Shown one piece after another: positions 33,643 through 42,371 of a DNA stretch of 48,818 nucleotides. The notes under the pieces were generated by a model, which ran no database searches, was not told where the DNA came from, and saw only the letters and a program-made list of their open reading frames with translations. The number at the start of each line of letters is the position of its first letter. Position 1 is the first letter of the stretch. The translations under genes were made by a program, and so were the position numbers. The DNA lies in the NCBI RefSeq assembly GCF_905397435.1, contig NZ_CAJPVI010000062.1:1-48818 (forward strand), given 5' to 3'. Source of the stretch: Cupriavidus numazuensis (GTDB lineage: Bacteria > Pseudomonadota > Gammaproteobacteria > Burkholderiales > Burkholderiaceae).

Positions 33643-35145
33643 TCACTGCACGGCCGGCGTAGCGGGACTCCCTGCGCTGGCCTGCGCCTCCTCCTCCCAC
33701 CATCCGCCGCCGAGCGCCTGCAGCAGCGCCGCCGAATCGGCGAGCCGGTTCGCGGTTGCCTGTGCCAGGTCCAGCGATGCCTGCCGCGACTGGCGCTCCG
33801 CATCGAGCAGCGTGAGCTGGCTGACACCGCCGAGCCGGTACTGCTGCGAGACGATATCCAGCGTCGCACGGGCCTGCCGTGCATTGTCGGCGCGTGCGCG
33901 CAGCGTCGCGGCGTCGGCCTCCAGCGCGCGCAGCGTGTCGGCCACGTTCTGCAGGCCCTGCAGCACGGCCTGGCGGTAGGCCGCCAGCGACTGCTCATAG
34001 GCCGCCTCCGCCGCGCGCTTGCGCGCGAGCAGCTCGCCGCCATGGAAGACGGGCTGCACGAGACCGGCAGCGAGGCTCCAGACATTGAAGCTGTCGAACA
34101 GGTTTCGCGCGGTATTGGATTGCCAGCCGCCGCTCGCGCTGAGCGTGATCTGCGGATAGAGGTTGGCCGTGGCCACGCCGATGTTGGCCGACGCCTGATG
34201 CAGCATCGCTTCGGCCGCGCGGATGTCCGGACGGCGGCGGGCAAGCGTGGACGGCAGGCTGACCGGCAGGGTCTCCGGCAATTGCAGGTCTTCGAGTCTG
34301 AACTCCTGCAATTGCGCCGCCGCCGGCGGCTGTCCCGTATAGACCGCGAGCTGGTGGCGCGTGGTCTCGATTTGCTGTGCGAGTCCCGGAATCAGCGCCT
34401 GCGTTTGCGCCAGTTCGGAGCGCTGGCGCTGCACGTCGACGCGCGCGATGCCGCCGGTGCGTAGCCGTTCCTCGGCAATGCCGAGTTCGCGTTGCTGGGC
34501 CTCGGCAATGGCGACGGTATCGGCCAGTTGCGCGCGCAGTCCCGCTTCACGGATCGCCGCCGTGGCGACATTGGCAGCGAGTGCGAGGCGTGCGGCCTCG
34601 AATTCGTAGCGCTGGTAGTCGACTGCGGCCTGCAGGCCTTCCAGTTCGCGCCGCTGTCCGCCGAAGAGATCGAGCACGTACGAGACCTGCACGGTCGCGC
34701 CATACAGCGTGAACGGGCCGGGACTCGGAATGGCGGTGATACCGAGCGACTGGAAGTTGACCTGCTGGCGCGTCGTGTTGAGATTTGCATCCACGGTCGG
34801 CCAGCGTGTCGCGCCGGTGCGCGCGGCCAGGTTTTCCTGCGCCTCGCGCAGCTTCGCCTGCGCCTGCGCGAGCGTGGGGCTGCCATCGAGCGCAGCGCGG
34901 ATGGTCGCGTCGAGCGCGGGGCTGCGGAACAGCGCCCACCATTGCGCGGGTACATCGGCACCGCTGGCGAAGGTTTGCGCCTGGCCGTGCGGCAGATTGC
35001 CGGGCATCTCGGCCGCGACCGTGGATTGCGGCTGCGGGCCGGCGACGTAACCGGGATCATCGGGTGATGCCGGCGCGCGGAAATCGGGGCCGACCGCGCA
35101 CGCGGAAAGCAGCAGGCAGGCTAGTAATGGAAGACGGGAATGCAT
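33643..35145 (-). CDS. NodT-family outer membrane efflux lipoprotein
   Basis: 500 residues from ATG 35145 (AAGGAGCCAGGCC). The lipobox is LLLSAC (Cys16). The body is two tandem OEP repeats of TolC-like helices (first half with LAQAQAKLREAQENLAARTGA, second with LTLLDAERQSRQASLDLAQAT). It forms the outer membrane channel of the ABC efflux system encoded directly upstream, last of a five-gene operon (TetR, HlyD, ATPase, permease, NodT). Confidence 0.92.
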   Translation of the reverse strand: MHSRLPLLACLLLSACAVGPDFRAPASPDDPGYVAGPQPQSTVAAEMPGNLPHGQAQTFASGADVPAQWWALFRSPALDATIRAALDGSPTLAQAQAKLREAQENLAARTGATRWPTVDANLNTTRQQVNFQSLGITAIPSPGPFTLYGATVQVSYVLDLFGGQRRELEGLQAAVDYQRYEFEAARLALAANVATAAIREAGLRAQLADTVAIAEAQQRELGIAEERLRTGGIARVDVQRQRSELAQTQALIPGLAQQIETTRHQLAVYTGQPPAAAQLQEFRLEDLQLPETLPVSLPSTLARRRPDIRAAEAMLHQASANIGVATANLYPQITLSASGGWQSNTARNLFDSFNVWSLAAGLVQPVFHGGELLARKRAAEAAYEQSLAAYRQAVLQGLQNVADTLRALEADAATLRARADNARQARATLDIVSQQYRLGGVSQLTLLDAERQSRQASLDLAQATANRLADSAALLQALGGGWWEEEAQASAGSPATPAVQ

Positions 35146-35157
35146 GGCCTGGCTCCT

Positions 35158-36306
35158 TCAGTCCAGCGTGCGGCGGTAGAAGCGCACCGCGACCGCCATC
35201 ACCACCACGATGAACAGCGCCATCGGCCACACATTGGGCCACAGCTCTGTCCACCCATTGCCCTTGAGCAGGATGCCCCGGATGATGCGGTGGAAGTACG
35301 TCATCGGCAGGATGTTGCCAATGGCCTGCGCCCAGCCCGGCATGCCCGCGAACGGGAACATGAAACCGGACAGCAGGATATTGGGCAGGAAGTAGAAGAA
35401 GGTCAGCTGCATGGCCTGCAGCTGGTTCTGCGCCAGCGATGACAGCGTGATGCCGACGGTCAGGTTGGCCGCGATGAACAGCAGCGCCGCCATGTACAAG
35501 ATCACGACAGAGCCGAAGAACGGCACCTGGAATACCCAGCGCGCGGCGATCAGTACGATGGTGGACTGGATCAGGCCGATGAAGATGTACGGGATGATCT
35601 TGCCGGTCATGACCTCGATCGGCTTCACCGGCGTGGCGAGCAGGTTCTCCATGGTGCCGCGCTCGCGTTCCCGCGTCATGGCCAGGCCCGTCATCATGAC
35701 CATGGTCATGGTCAGGATCACGCCCATCAGTCCCGGAATGATGTTGTACTGCGTGATGCCCTCAGGGTTGTAAAGGCGCTGCACCTGCACGTCGAACGGC
35801 GCCTTGCCGCCGGCCAGCGGGGCGAGCGATCCCTTCATGTCGACGCGCGCCACGGTGAACGGCAACTGCGCGAGCGCGGCAATGGCGGCACCCGTCGCGG
35901 ATGGATCTGTCGCGTCCGCTTCCACCAGCAGCGCGGGCCGTTCGCCGCGCAACAGCTTGCGCGTGAAATCGGGCGGGATGCTGACCACGAACTGCACGGT
36001 GCCTTTCATCAGCGCCTCGCGCCCGGCATCTTCGTTCGGCAGCGTGCCGACCAACTTGAAGTAGGTCGAGTTCTCCATGCTGGCCAGGAACGAGCGCGTG
36101 AACTCGCTCTGGTCCGCGGCGATCACGGCGGTCGGCAGGTGGCGCGGATCGGTATTGATGGCAAAGCCGAACAACAGCAACTGCATGATCGGCAGGCCCA
36201 CGATCATGCCGAACGTGACACGGTCGCGCCGCAGCTGCAGGAACTCCTTGAGCACGATGCCCCACCACCGGTCGAAGGAGAAGGTGAATCGTCCGTTGCG
36301 TTTCAT
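35158..36306 (-). CDS. ABC-2 type transporter permease
   Basis: 382 residues from ATG 36306 (GGAGAAGCC), overlapping the ATPase stop (ATGA). One N-terminal helix (about 25-45), a large extracytoplasmic domain, then five helices (about 180-380) including the ABC-2 signature around TRERERGTMENLLATPV. It resembles YbhS/YbhR; E. coli has two permeases, here one, so a homodimer is likely. It moves substrate from the inner leaflet to the HlyD-NodT channel. Confidence 0.93.
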   Translation of the reverse strand: MKRNGRFTFSFDRWWGIVLKEFLQLRRDRVTFGMIVGLPIMQLLLFGFAINTDPRHLPTAVIAADQSEFTRSFLASMENSTYFKLVGTLPNEDAGREALMKGTVQFVVSIPPDFTRKLLRGERPALLVEADATDPSATGAAIAALAQLPFTVARVDMKGSLAPLAGGKAPFDVQVQRLYNPEGITQYNIIPGLMGVILTMTMVMMTGLAMTRERERGTMENLLATPVKPIEVMTGKIIPYIFIGLIQSTIVLIAARWVFQVPFFGSVVILYMAALLFIAANLTVGITLSSLAQNQLQAMQLTFFYFLPNILLSGFMFPFAGMPGWAQAIGNILPMTYFHRIIRGILLKGNGWTELWPNVWPMALFIVVVMAVAVRFYRRTLD

Positions 36307-37304
36307 GGCTTCTCCTTCCGCGGCTTGCGGTCGGCACCGGCGCCCGCGCTCATGTTGTCCTCCGCGCGGCTCATCATGTGGATGAAGACGTCTTCGAGGC
36401 TGGTCTGGGTTGGCTCCACGCGCCGGTCGGGGCCGGCCAGTCGCCGCAGTGTCTCGCCGAGCAGCGTGGCATCGCGCCCGGTCACGTGCAGCGCGGTGCC
36501 GAACACGACGGTCTGCTCGACGCCGGGCGCACCGTGCAATTGCTCCGACAGCGTGGTGAGGTCGTCGCCTTCCACGCTCCACGTGGTCAGGTGCTGGCTT
36601 TCCACCACCTCATCGGCGGTGCCCTGTGCGAGCAGCTTGCCGTAGGCGATATACGCGAGCTTGTGGCAGCGCTCGGCTTCGTCCATATAGTGCGTGCTGA
36701 CCAGCACCGAAATGCCGCGCGCGGCCAGCAGGTGAAGCTGCTCCCAGAAGTCGCGCCGTGCCTTGGGGTCGACGCCGGCAGTCGGTTCGTCGAGCAGCAG
36801 CAACTGGGGTTCGTGCAGCAGGCAGGCCGCGAGCGCCAGCCGCTGCTTCCAGCCGCCCGACAGCGAGCCGGCAAGCTGCGACGAGCGCGTGGCCAGCCCC
36901 AGGTCTTCGAGCGCGCGGTCGACCGCTTCGCGCCGGTTCGGCATGCCGTAGACGCGGGCGACAAAGTCCAGGTTCTCGCGGATCGACAGGTCATCCCAGT
37001 ATGAGAACTTCTGCGTCATGTAGCCGACGCGGCGCTTGATCTCGTCAGACTCGCGCAGGATGTCGAAGCCCAGGCAGGTGCCTGCTCCGGAATCGGGCGT
37101 CAGCAGGCCGCACATCATGCGGATCGACGTGGTCTTGCCGCTGCCGTTCGGGCCCAGGAAGCCGAAGATTTCGCCGCGCGCCACCTGCATGGTCAGGTCG
37201 TTGACCACGTGCTTGTCGCCATAGCGCTTGTTGAGGCCGCGCACGTCGATGGCAAGGTCTCCGCTCTTGTGTGGAGGTGTGCTGTGCTCAGGCGTGCCGC
37301 TCAT
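36303..37304 (-). CDS. ABC transporter ATP-binding protein
   Basis: 333 residues from ATG 37304, which overlaps the HlyD stop. Walker A GPNGSGKTTS at 51-60, signature LSGGWKQRLALA near 145, Walker B LLLLDEPTAGVDP near 166, H-loop STHYMDEAE near 197. A C-terminal regulatory tail of about 100 residues follows, as in drug exporters. E. coli YbhF has two such domains fused, this has one. It supplies ATP hydrolysis for the tripartite efflux system. Confidence 0.95.
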   Translation of the reverse strand: MSGTPEHSTPPHKSGDLAIDVRGLNKRYGDKHVVNDLTMQVARGEIFGFLGPNGSGKTTSIRMMCGLLTPDSGAGTCLGFDILRESDEIKRRVGYMTQKFSYWDDLSIRENLDFVARVYGMPNRREAVDRALEDLGLATRSSQLAGSLSGGWKQRLALAACLLHEPQLLLLDEPTAGVDPKARRDFWEQLHLLAARGISVLVSTHYMDEAERCHKLAYIAYGKLLAQGTADEVVESQHLTTWSVEGDDLTTLSEQLHGAPGVEQTVVFGTALHVTGRDATLLGETLRRLAGPDRRVEPTQTSLEDVFIHMMSRAEDNMSAGAGADRKPRKEKP

Positions 37305-38302
37305 GACTGGCTCACTTCCACGGGCTGGCCGGGGCGCAGCTTGGGCGCATCGGCTTCGGTCGGGCGCGCCTCGATCAGGAACACGAGCTTGCGGCGCGTC
37401 TCGTTGCTGTAGATCACCGGCGGCGTGTATTCGGCTTCGTTCGAGACATAGGTGATCTTGGCCGCCACCGGCGCCGGGCAGCCGTCGCAATGCACTTGCA
37501 CCGACTGTCCGTTGCGCAGCGACCCGACCACGGTTTCTGAAACGTAGAAGCGCACCTTGACGTTGCCGGGCGGCAGCATGCGCACGACGGGGCTGCCGGC
37601 CGGCACCCATTCGCCGAGGCGGTAGGGCGTGTCGTACACCAGCCCGGCCTGCGTGGCCGCGACCGCCTTGCGCGAGAGCTTCCATTCCGCCTGCGCCAGC
37701 GCGGCGCGCGCGGCTTCTATCTGCGCGGCCTGCGCTGCCTGCTGGGCGTCGCGGCCGGGTAGGCGTGCCACGTCGATATCGCGCTGCAGTTCGCGCACGC
37801 GGGCCGCGTCGCTGTCGGCCGTGGCGCGCGACTCGTCGAGCTGCGCCTGCGAGATGCCGCCGATGTCGTACTGTTGCCGGTCGCGCCGGAACTGCGCGGC
37901 GCTGCGTTGCGCGGCGGCCTGTGCCTGCGACAGTTGCGCGCGGCTGACATCGACTTCGACCGGGCGCTTGCCGGTCTTCATGTCGGCCAGCTGTGCTTCC
38001 GCGACGCGGACTTGCTCGGCCGCCTGCTGGCGCGCCGCGCGCTCGTCGTCGGACTCGAGCACGAACAGCGCCGTGCCCTTGCCCACCTGCTGCCCGCGCT
38101 GCACTGACAGGCTGTCCAGCCGTCCTGCGAACGGCGACGCCACGCTGACGAATTCGCCCTCCACGTAGCCCTGCCATGCCGCGGACGTGTTTTGGCCGCA
38201 GCCGGACAGCGTGGCCAGCGGAAGCAGCAGGGCCAGCACAAGCCGGGTGCGTTGCGCAGCTGCGAAGGGATGGGTATCGGGCAGAAAGTTTCGAGCGTGC
38301 AT
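37301..38302 (-). CDS. HlyD/YbhG-family periplasmic adaptor lipoprotein
   Basis: 333 residues from ATG 38302 (CGGAATCACC); an ATG at 38317 is possible. The lipobox LSGC (about residue 36) predicts an anchored lipoprotein. Barrel-sandwich segments (SVASPFAGRLDSLSVQRGQQV and YVSETVVGSLRNGQ) flank a long coiled coil (about 85-220, Ala/Gln/Arg-rich). It links the ABC permease to the NodT channel. Its stop overlaps the ATPase start. Confidence 0.92.
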   Translation of the reverse strand: MHARNFLPDTHPFAAAQRTRLVLALLLPLATLSGCGQNTSAAWQGYVEGEFVSVASPFAGRLDSLSVQRGQQVGKGTALFVLESDDERAARQQAAEQVRVAEAQLADMKTGKRPVEVDVSRAQLSQAQAAAQRSAAQFRRDRQQYDIGGISQAQLDESRATADSDAARVRELQRDIDVARLPGRDAQQAAQAAQIEAARAALAQAEWKLSRKAVAATQAGLVYDTPYRLGEWVPAGSPVVRMLPPGNVKVRFYVSETVVGSLRNGQSVQVHCDGCPAPVAAKITYVSNEAEYTPPVIYSNETRRKLVFLIEARPTEADAPKLRPGQPVEVSQS

Positions 38303-38332
38303 GGTGATTCCGGGCAAGACGTGAAGGCTGGG

Positions 38333-39037
38333 TCAGTCGGGGGCGCCGTCGCGCGGCGCAGGGGCGGTGGGGGCCAGGCCTTGCGTCAACAGCGTGCTGA
38401 CGTGGCGGACCAGCGCCTCGGTATCGATATGCTCGGCACCGGGCAGCCGTTGCCAGATATGTGTGGTGGCCAGTGGCAGCAGCGTCAGCCCCACCAGCGA
38501 CGGCATCACCAGCGTCGGCTCCAGGCCGGGGTTGAGCTTGCCGCCGGCAATCGCGGCGGCCAGCGGCGCGCTCAGCGCGCCGGCCCGCTGCAACGCAAAG
38601 CGGTTCAGCACGCGTTCGCGCAGCAGGCCATCGACGCCCGCGACCTCGCGGATCCAGAGGCCCGGAAACCATGGCGTCGCGGCGGCCACGCGGATCAGGC
38701 GGCTGGCCATGCCTACCAGCATCGCCACCGGGTCTTCAGGCGTGGCGGACGGCGCGAAGATCGCGTCGACCAGTTGCTGCAGGCGTTCTTCAACGATGGC
38801 GTCGAGCAATTGATCGCGGTCGCGGAAGTAGTAGTGCACCAGCGCCGGCGTCACGCCGGCGTGCTCGGCAATCGCACGGATCGATGTCGCCGCCACGCCA
38901 TGGCGCGCGAACAGTTCGGTGGCGGCATCGAGCAATTGGTCGCGCTGGCCGGGATTGCCAGCAGAAGGGCGCCCGGGGCCCCGACGTTCGGCGCGCGGCT
39001 TGGCGGTCTTGCGAGAAGCGGGGCGGTCAGATGGCAT
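38333..39037 (-). CDS. TetR/AcrR-family repressor (CecR-like)
   Basis: 234 residues. An Arg/Pro-rich N-terminal tail is followed by a TetR helix-turn-helix (about 30-80: AATELFARHGVAATSIRAIAEHAGVTPALVHYYF), then a ligand-binding domain containing RLIRVAAATPWFPGLWIREVAG. The gene order regulator-HlyD-ABC-permease parallels E. coli cecR-ybhGFSR. It precedes HlyD by 30 bp. An imperfect dyad at 39080-39110, 42 bp before the start, may be its operator, giving autoregulation. Confidence 0.9.
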   Translation of the reverse strand: MPSDRPASRKTAKPRAERRGPGRPSAGNPGQRDQLLDAATELFARHGVAATSIRAIAEHAGVTPALVHYYFRDRDQLLDAIVEERLQQLVDAIFAPSATPEDPVAMLVGMASRLIRVAAATPWFPGLWIREVAGVDGLLRERVLNRFALQRAGALSAPLAAAIAGGKLNPGLEPTLVMPSLVGLTLLPLATTHIWQRLPGAEHIDTEALVRHVSTLLTQGLAPTAPAPRDGAPD

Positions 39038-39079
39038 GGGAGCGAATCAGGATCTCGGGCCGCAGAAGGCGGCTGTCAG

Positions 39080-39110
39080 TTGATATTAATTTTCGAGTTA
39101 ATTAATTCAA
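39080..39110 (-). promoter_or_regulatory. Candidate TetR operator with AT-rich half-sites
   Basis: Arms TTGATATTAATT and its near reverse complement AATTAATTCAA surround TTTCGAG-like sequence. The arms match except for one inserted base. It is the only AT-rich patch in the regulator's upstream region. Confidence 0.45.
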
Positions 39111-39150
39111 AGGACTGTTACAACGTTGAATTGGCTGCACATCATTGCGC

Positions 39151-39185
39151 TACCGCTGATTGTTGCGTCGCAACAATCAGCGGTA
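39151..39185 (+). promoter_or_regulatory. Perfect 35-bp palindrome upstream of the porin
   Basis: TACCGCTGATTGTTGCG (17 bp) is followed by a single T and then its exact reverse complement to 39185. It lies 78 bp before the porin start and 113 bp from the TetR gene. There is no T-run, so it is not an ordinary terminator. It is probably an operator or an RNA structure in the porin leader. Confidence 0.85.
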
Positions 39186-39263
39186 GACATGTCATATCGC
39201 CTTGGCTATGCTTCGACCGCCCACGGCCCGGCGTTCCGGCCGGCCTAGCCGACTTTCCCACTC

Positions 39264-40640
39264 ATGCGCTTCCGATTCCCGGCCCCGATGCCGCGCCAGA
39301 TCCTTGCCCGCTGTTTCGCTGCGATGCTGTCGCTGGGAGCATGCGCGCCGGCGTTGGCGCAGGACGCGGCGCCTGCGGTCGGGACGGACGTGGCGGAAGC
39401 CGAAAGCCCGTTCGGTTTCCACGGTCAGGCCACTTATGTCTGGCAGCGCAAGCCCGCGTTCAACGCTGCCTATTCGGGGCCCAACAGCCTCGGCACGGAC
39501 CGCGCCAAGAGCTACTCCTTCACGAGTACGCTGGATCTCGGCTTGCGGCTGTGGGATGGCGCGGAGTTCCACTTCAACCCTGAAGTTGCCCAGGGCGTCC
39601 CGTTCTCGCTGCTGCACGGCATGGCTGGCCTGAGCAATGGCGAACTAGCCAAGGGCGCGAGCACGAACCCCATCTTCTATCGTGCACGTGCGTTCGTCCG
39701 CCAGCCCTGGGGCCTTGGTGGTGAAACGGAAAAGCTCGACGACGATTTCAACCAGTTCGCCCGCACGGTGGACAAGCGCCGCGTGGTGCTGACGGCCGGC
39801 AACTTCGGCGTGCTCGACGTCTTCGACGTGAACGACTACGGATCCGACCCGCGCACGCAGTTCATGAACTGGTCGTTCCTGACCCACGGCGCCTGGGACT
39901 ACGCGGCGGATTCGCGCGGTTACACGTGGGGCGTGGCGCTCGAATACATCGGCGACGACTGGTCCGCGCGCATCGGTCGCTTCCTGCAGCCGCTGGAGTC
40001 CAACGGGCTCGAACTCGACACGCGGATGTTCGAACACTATGGCGACGTGCTCGAACTCGAAAAACGCTACAACGTGTACGGACGGCCCGGCACGGCTCGC
40101 CTGCTGTTCTTCCGCAACAAGGCGCGCATGGGCGCGTTCAACGACGCGATCCAGTTCGGGCAGGCCAACAACGTCACGCCCGATGTCGCGGACGTGCGGC
40201 AGGAACACGCCAAGGTCGGCATGGGGCTGACGCTGTTGCAGCAGGTCAATGATTCGCTGGGGGTGTTCTTCCGGGCCAGCATGTCGGACGACAAGACCGA
40301 GACCTATGCCTTCACCGAGATCGGGAGGCAGGTTTCGTTCGGGGGCGTATTGAGCGGCAATTCATGGGGCCGTGCGCGCGATGGGGTGGGCGTGGCGTTT
40401 GCCGTGAACATGCTTGGGCCGAATCATCGGTCCTATCTCGCCGCGGGCGGGCTGGGGGCATTCCTGGGAGATGGAGCGCTCAACTATGCGCCGGAGCAGG
40501 TGTTCGAGATCTATTACAGCTTCCAGCCGTTCAAGTACCTGAGCATCAGTCCGGATTTTCAGTATGTGCGTAATCCTGGTTATAACGCTGACCGCGGGCC
40601 GGCGAAGTTTTATGGGATTCGGTTTCATGCGGAGTTTTGA
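39264..40640 (+). CDS. OprB-like carbohydrate-selective porin
   Basis: 458 residues. A signal peptide ends after ALA (about 32). The mature chain is a beta-barrel rich in alternating aromatic residues, starting FGFHGQATYVWQRKPAF and ending IRFHAEF with a C-terminal Phe, as outer-membrane porins do. The ATYVWQ start and YYSFQPFKYLSISPDFQYVRNPGYN near the end match the OprB family, which passes sugars. No sugar-transport gene is adjacent. The start has no clear ribosome site, so other starts are possible. Confidence 0.88.
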   Translation: MRFRFPAPMPRQILARCFAAMLSLGACAPALAQDAAPAVGTDVAEAESPFGFHGQATYVWQRKPAFNAAYSGPNSLGTDRAKSYSFTSTLDLGLRLWDGAEFHFNPEVAQGVPFSLLHGMAGLSNGELAKGASTNPIFYRARAFVRQPWGLGGETEKLDDDFNQFARTVDKRRVVLTAGNFGVLDVFDVNDYGSDPRTQFMNWSFLTHGAWDYAADSRGYTWGVALEYIGDDWSARIGRFLQPLESNGLELDTRMFEHYGDVLELEKRYNVYGRPGTARLLFFRNKARMGAFNDAIQFGQANNVTPDVADVRQEHAKVGMGLTLLQQVNDSLGVFFRASMSDDKTETYAFTEIGRQVSFGGVLSGNSWGRARDGVGVAFAVNMLGPNHRSYLAAGGLGAFLGDGALNYAPEQVFEIYYSFQPFKYLSISPDFQYVRNPGYNADRGPAKFYGIRFHAEF

Positions 40641-40691
40641 GAGGTGTGGGTGCTTGGCATGCGCGGCTGTTTCGCTGGCGTAGCCTACGGG

Positions 40692-41527
40692 GCTTCTCGT
40701 TGGGGGCGGGTTATCGCTCTTGGCAGGCGCAGCTGTTTCGCCGGCGTAGCCGGCGAGTCACTTTTGTCCGAGCGACAAAAGTAACCAAAAACGCGTTTTG
40801 GTTGCCCCAAAGGGGCGAATTTTTATCGTAGTGTGCTGGGGGTGTTGTACGGGTATGGGCTTCAGAGTCAGTTACGCTGCCTGCCGCGTGGGGCACCACC
40901 GTGAGTGGGAATACGGCGATGATTGAACGAGCCCTGCAAGCGTTCGTGGCCCCTGCTGCGAGCGATATCGTGTGATCGCCTTCGGCTGCGCTACGCGCAG
41001 AGCTCAAGTCTGAGCACACAGGCCCAGGGCAAACCACGCCTCGGTAACGAGGCCCGCGCATTGCATGCGCCAAGTGGAGAGAGGGAGAAGAAATACAGAC
41101 CTCGGGCGTCAGCGACGTTGGTGAGCTTGCGCCCCGACTAGGATGCGCGCGCAGCGCAGCCGAAGGCGTCCCACCACTGACCTGATTGAAACGCTGTACC
41201 CGAGTCCGTCTTGGGGATCGTCCAAAAGTCGTGCCGCGTCAGGCACAGGTTCTGACTCACATGGCGTAGCAGGGTCGAACCACTGACCACCATCGCAGGC
41301 GTCCAAAGCCGTTTGAACCACTGCCACCGTGGAATTGATGGCCAGCGGCAACGACGCGCTTTTCTGCCTACTCTTTTGTCGCTCGGACAAAAGAGTAGGT
41401 CGCCGGCTACGCCGGCGAAACAGCGGCGCCTGCCAAGAACGATAACCCGGTCTCAACCAAAACCCGCCGGCTACGCCGGCGAAACAGCGGCGCCTGCCAA
41501 GAACGACACCCCAATCCCAACCACAAA
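40692..41527 (+). repeat. Dispersed nested inverted-repeat element, full copy B
   Basis: Core 40740-41416 (677 bp), same orientation as copy A. The four-hairpin left end occupies 40740-40816 and is identical to copy A. The first 297 bp of core differ from A by about nine bases; the last 170 before the right hairpin by about five; the stretch 41047-41100 is largely unalike. The right hairpin is CCTACTCTTTTGTC-GCTCG-GACAAAAGAGTAGG (41367-41399), a 14-bp stem whose sequence differs from A. The outer module recurs at 41402 and 41466 (64-bp step). An inner 15-bp inverted repeat is at 40977-40991 with 41154-41168. Confidence 0.92.
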
Positions 41528-41537
41528 ACCCCCACCC

Positions 41538-42371
41538 TTACTGCCTAGCATTGCGAAGATTATCCGGCCAAGCCGTATTAAAATTAGTCCGGAACGGATT
41601 AATATCCAATCCCCCACGCCGCGTGTAGCGAGCATAAACAGCAAGCTTCACCGGCTTACACTCCCTCATCACGTCCATAAAGATCCGCTCCACACACTGC
41701 TCATGAAACTCGTTGTGGTTGCGGAAAGAGATCAGATATTTGAGCAGCCCTTCCTGATTGATCGGCGCCCCGACATACCGAATCTGCACACTGCCCCAGT
41801 CAGGCTGCCCGGTCACCAGGCAATTGGACTTCAGCAGATGCGACACCAGCGTTTCCTCCACCGGTGATTCCTGCTGGTCAGCCTTCAGCAATTCAGGCGC
41901 CGGCTCGTAGCGATCGACTTCGATGTCCAGCCGATCGAGCAGCAAGCCATCGAGCTCCCCCATCTTCTGCTTGCCCAGATCGGCTTCCGTCACCAACCGC
42001 ACCTGCACGGTGCCGCCGGTCGCTTCCGACAGATCATGGTGCAGCAGTTGCTGCAGCGCTTCAGGCGAGGCGATCTTGGTCTGGTTGAACGAGTTCAGAT
42101 ACAGCTTGAACGACTTCGATTCGATGATGTTCGGCGTATCGGACGGGATGATGAACGTGGCCAGCGCGACCTGCGGCTTGCCGCGCATGTTCAGCCACGA
42201 CACTTCATACGCATTCCAGATATCCACGCCGAAGAACGGCACCGGCTTGCCTGCGGGCAGGCCGATTTCCGTGCGCTTGGGCTGGCGCGCGATCGGGAAC
42301 AGCAGCGTCGCGTCGTATTCCGTCTTGTAGGCCGAGGGCTTGCCCAGCGGCGAGTGTTCAGGAAGGCTCAT
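41538..42371 (-). CDS. queF: NADPH-dependent 7-cyano-7-deazaguanine reductase
   Basis: 277 residues, the long QueF form like that of E. coli (282). Motif ESKSFKLYLNSFNQ with Glu84/Ser85/Lys86 binds NADPH; catalytic Cys184 in KSNCLVTGQPDWG and Asp191 are present. It reduces preQ0 to preQ1 in queuosine synthesis for tRNA. Its ATG at 42371 overlaps the ilvA stop (ATGA). The other queuosine genes are not in this window. The stop codon lies some 10 bp from the flank of repeat B. Confidence 0.97.
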   Translation of the reverse strand: MSLPEHSPLGKPSAYKTEYDATLLFPIARQPKRTEIGLPAGKPVPFFGVDIWNAYEVSWLNMRGKPQVALATFIIPSDTPNIIESKSFKLYLNSFNQTKIASPEALQQLLHHDLSEATGGTVQVRLVTEADLGKQKMGELDGLLLDRLDIEVDRYEPAPELLKADQQESPVEETLVSHLLKSNCLVTGQPDWGSVQIRYVGAPINQEGLLKYLISFRNHNEFHEQCVERIFMDVMRECKPVKLAVYARYTRRGGLDINPFRTNFNTAWPDNLRNARQ

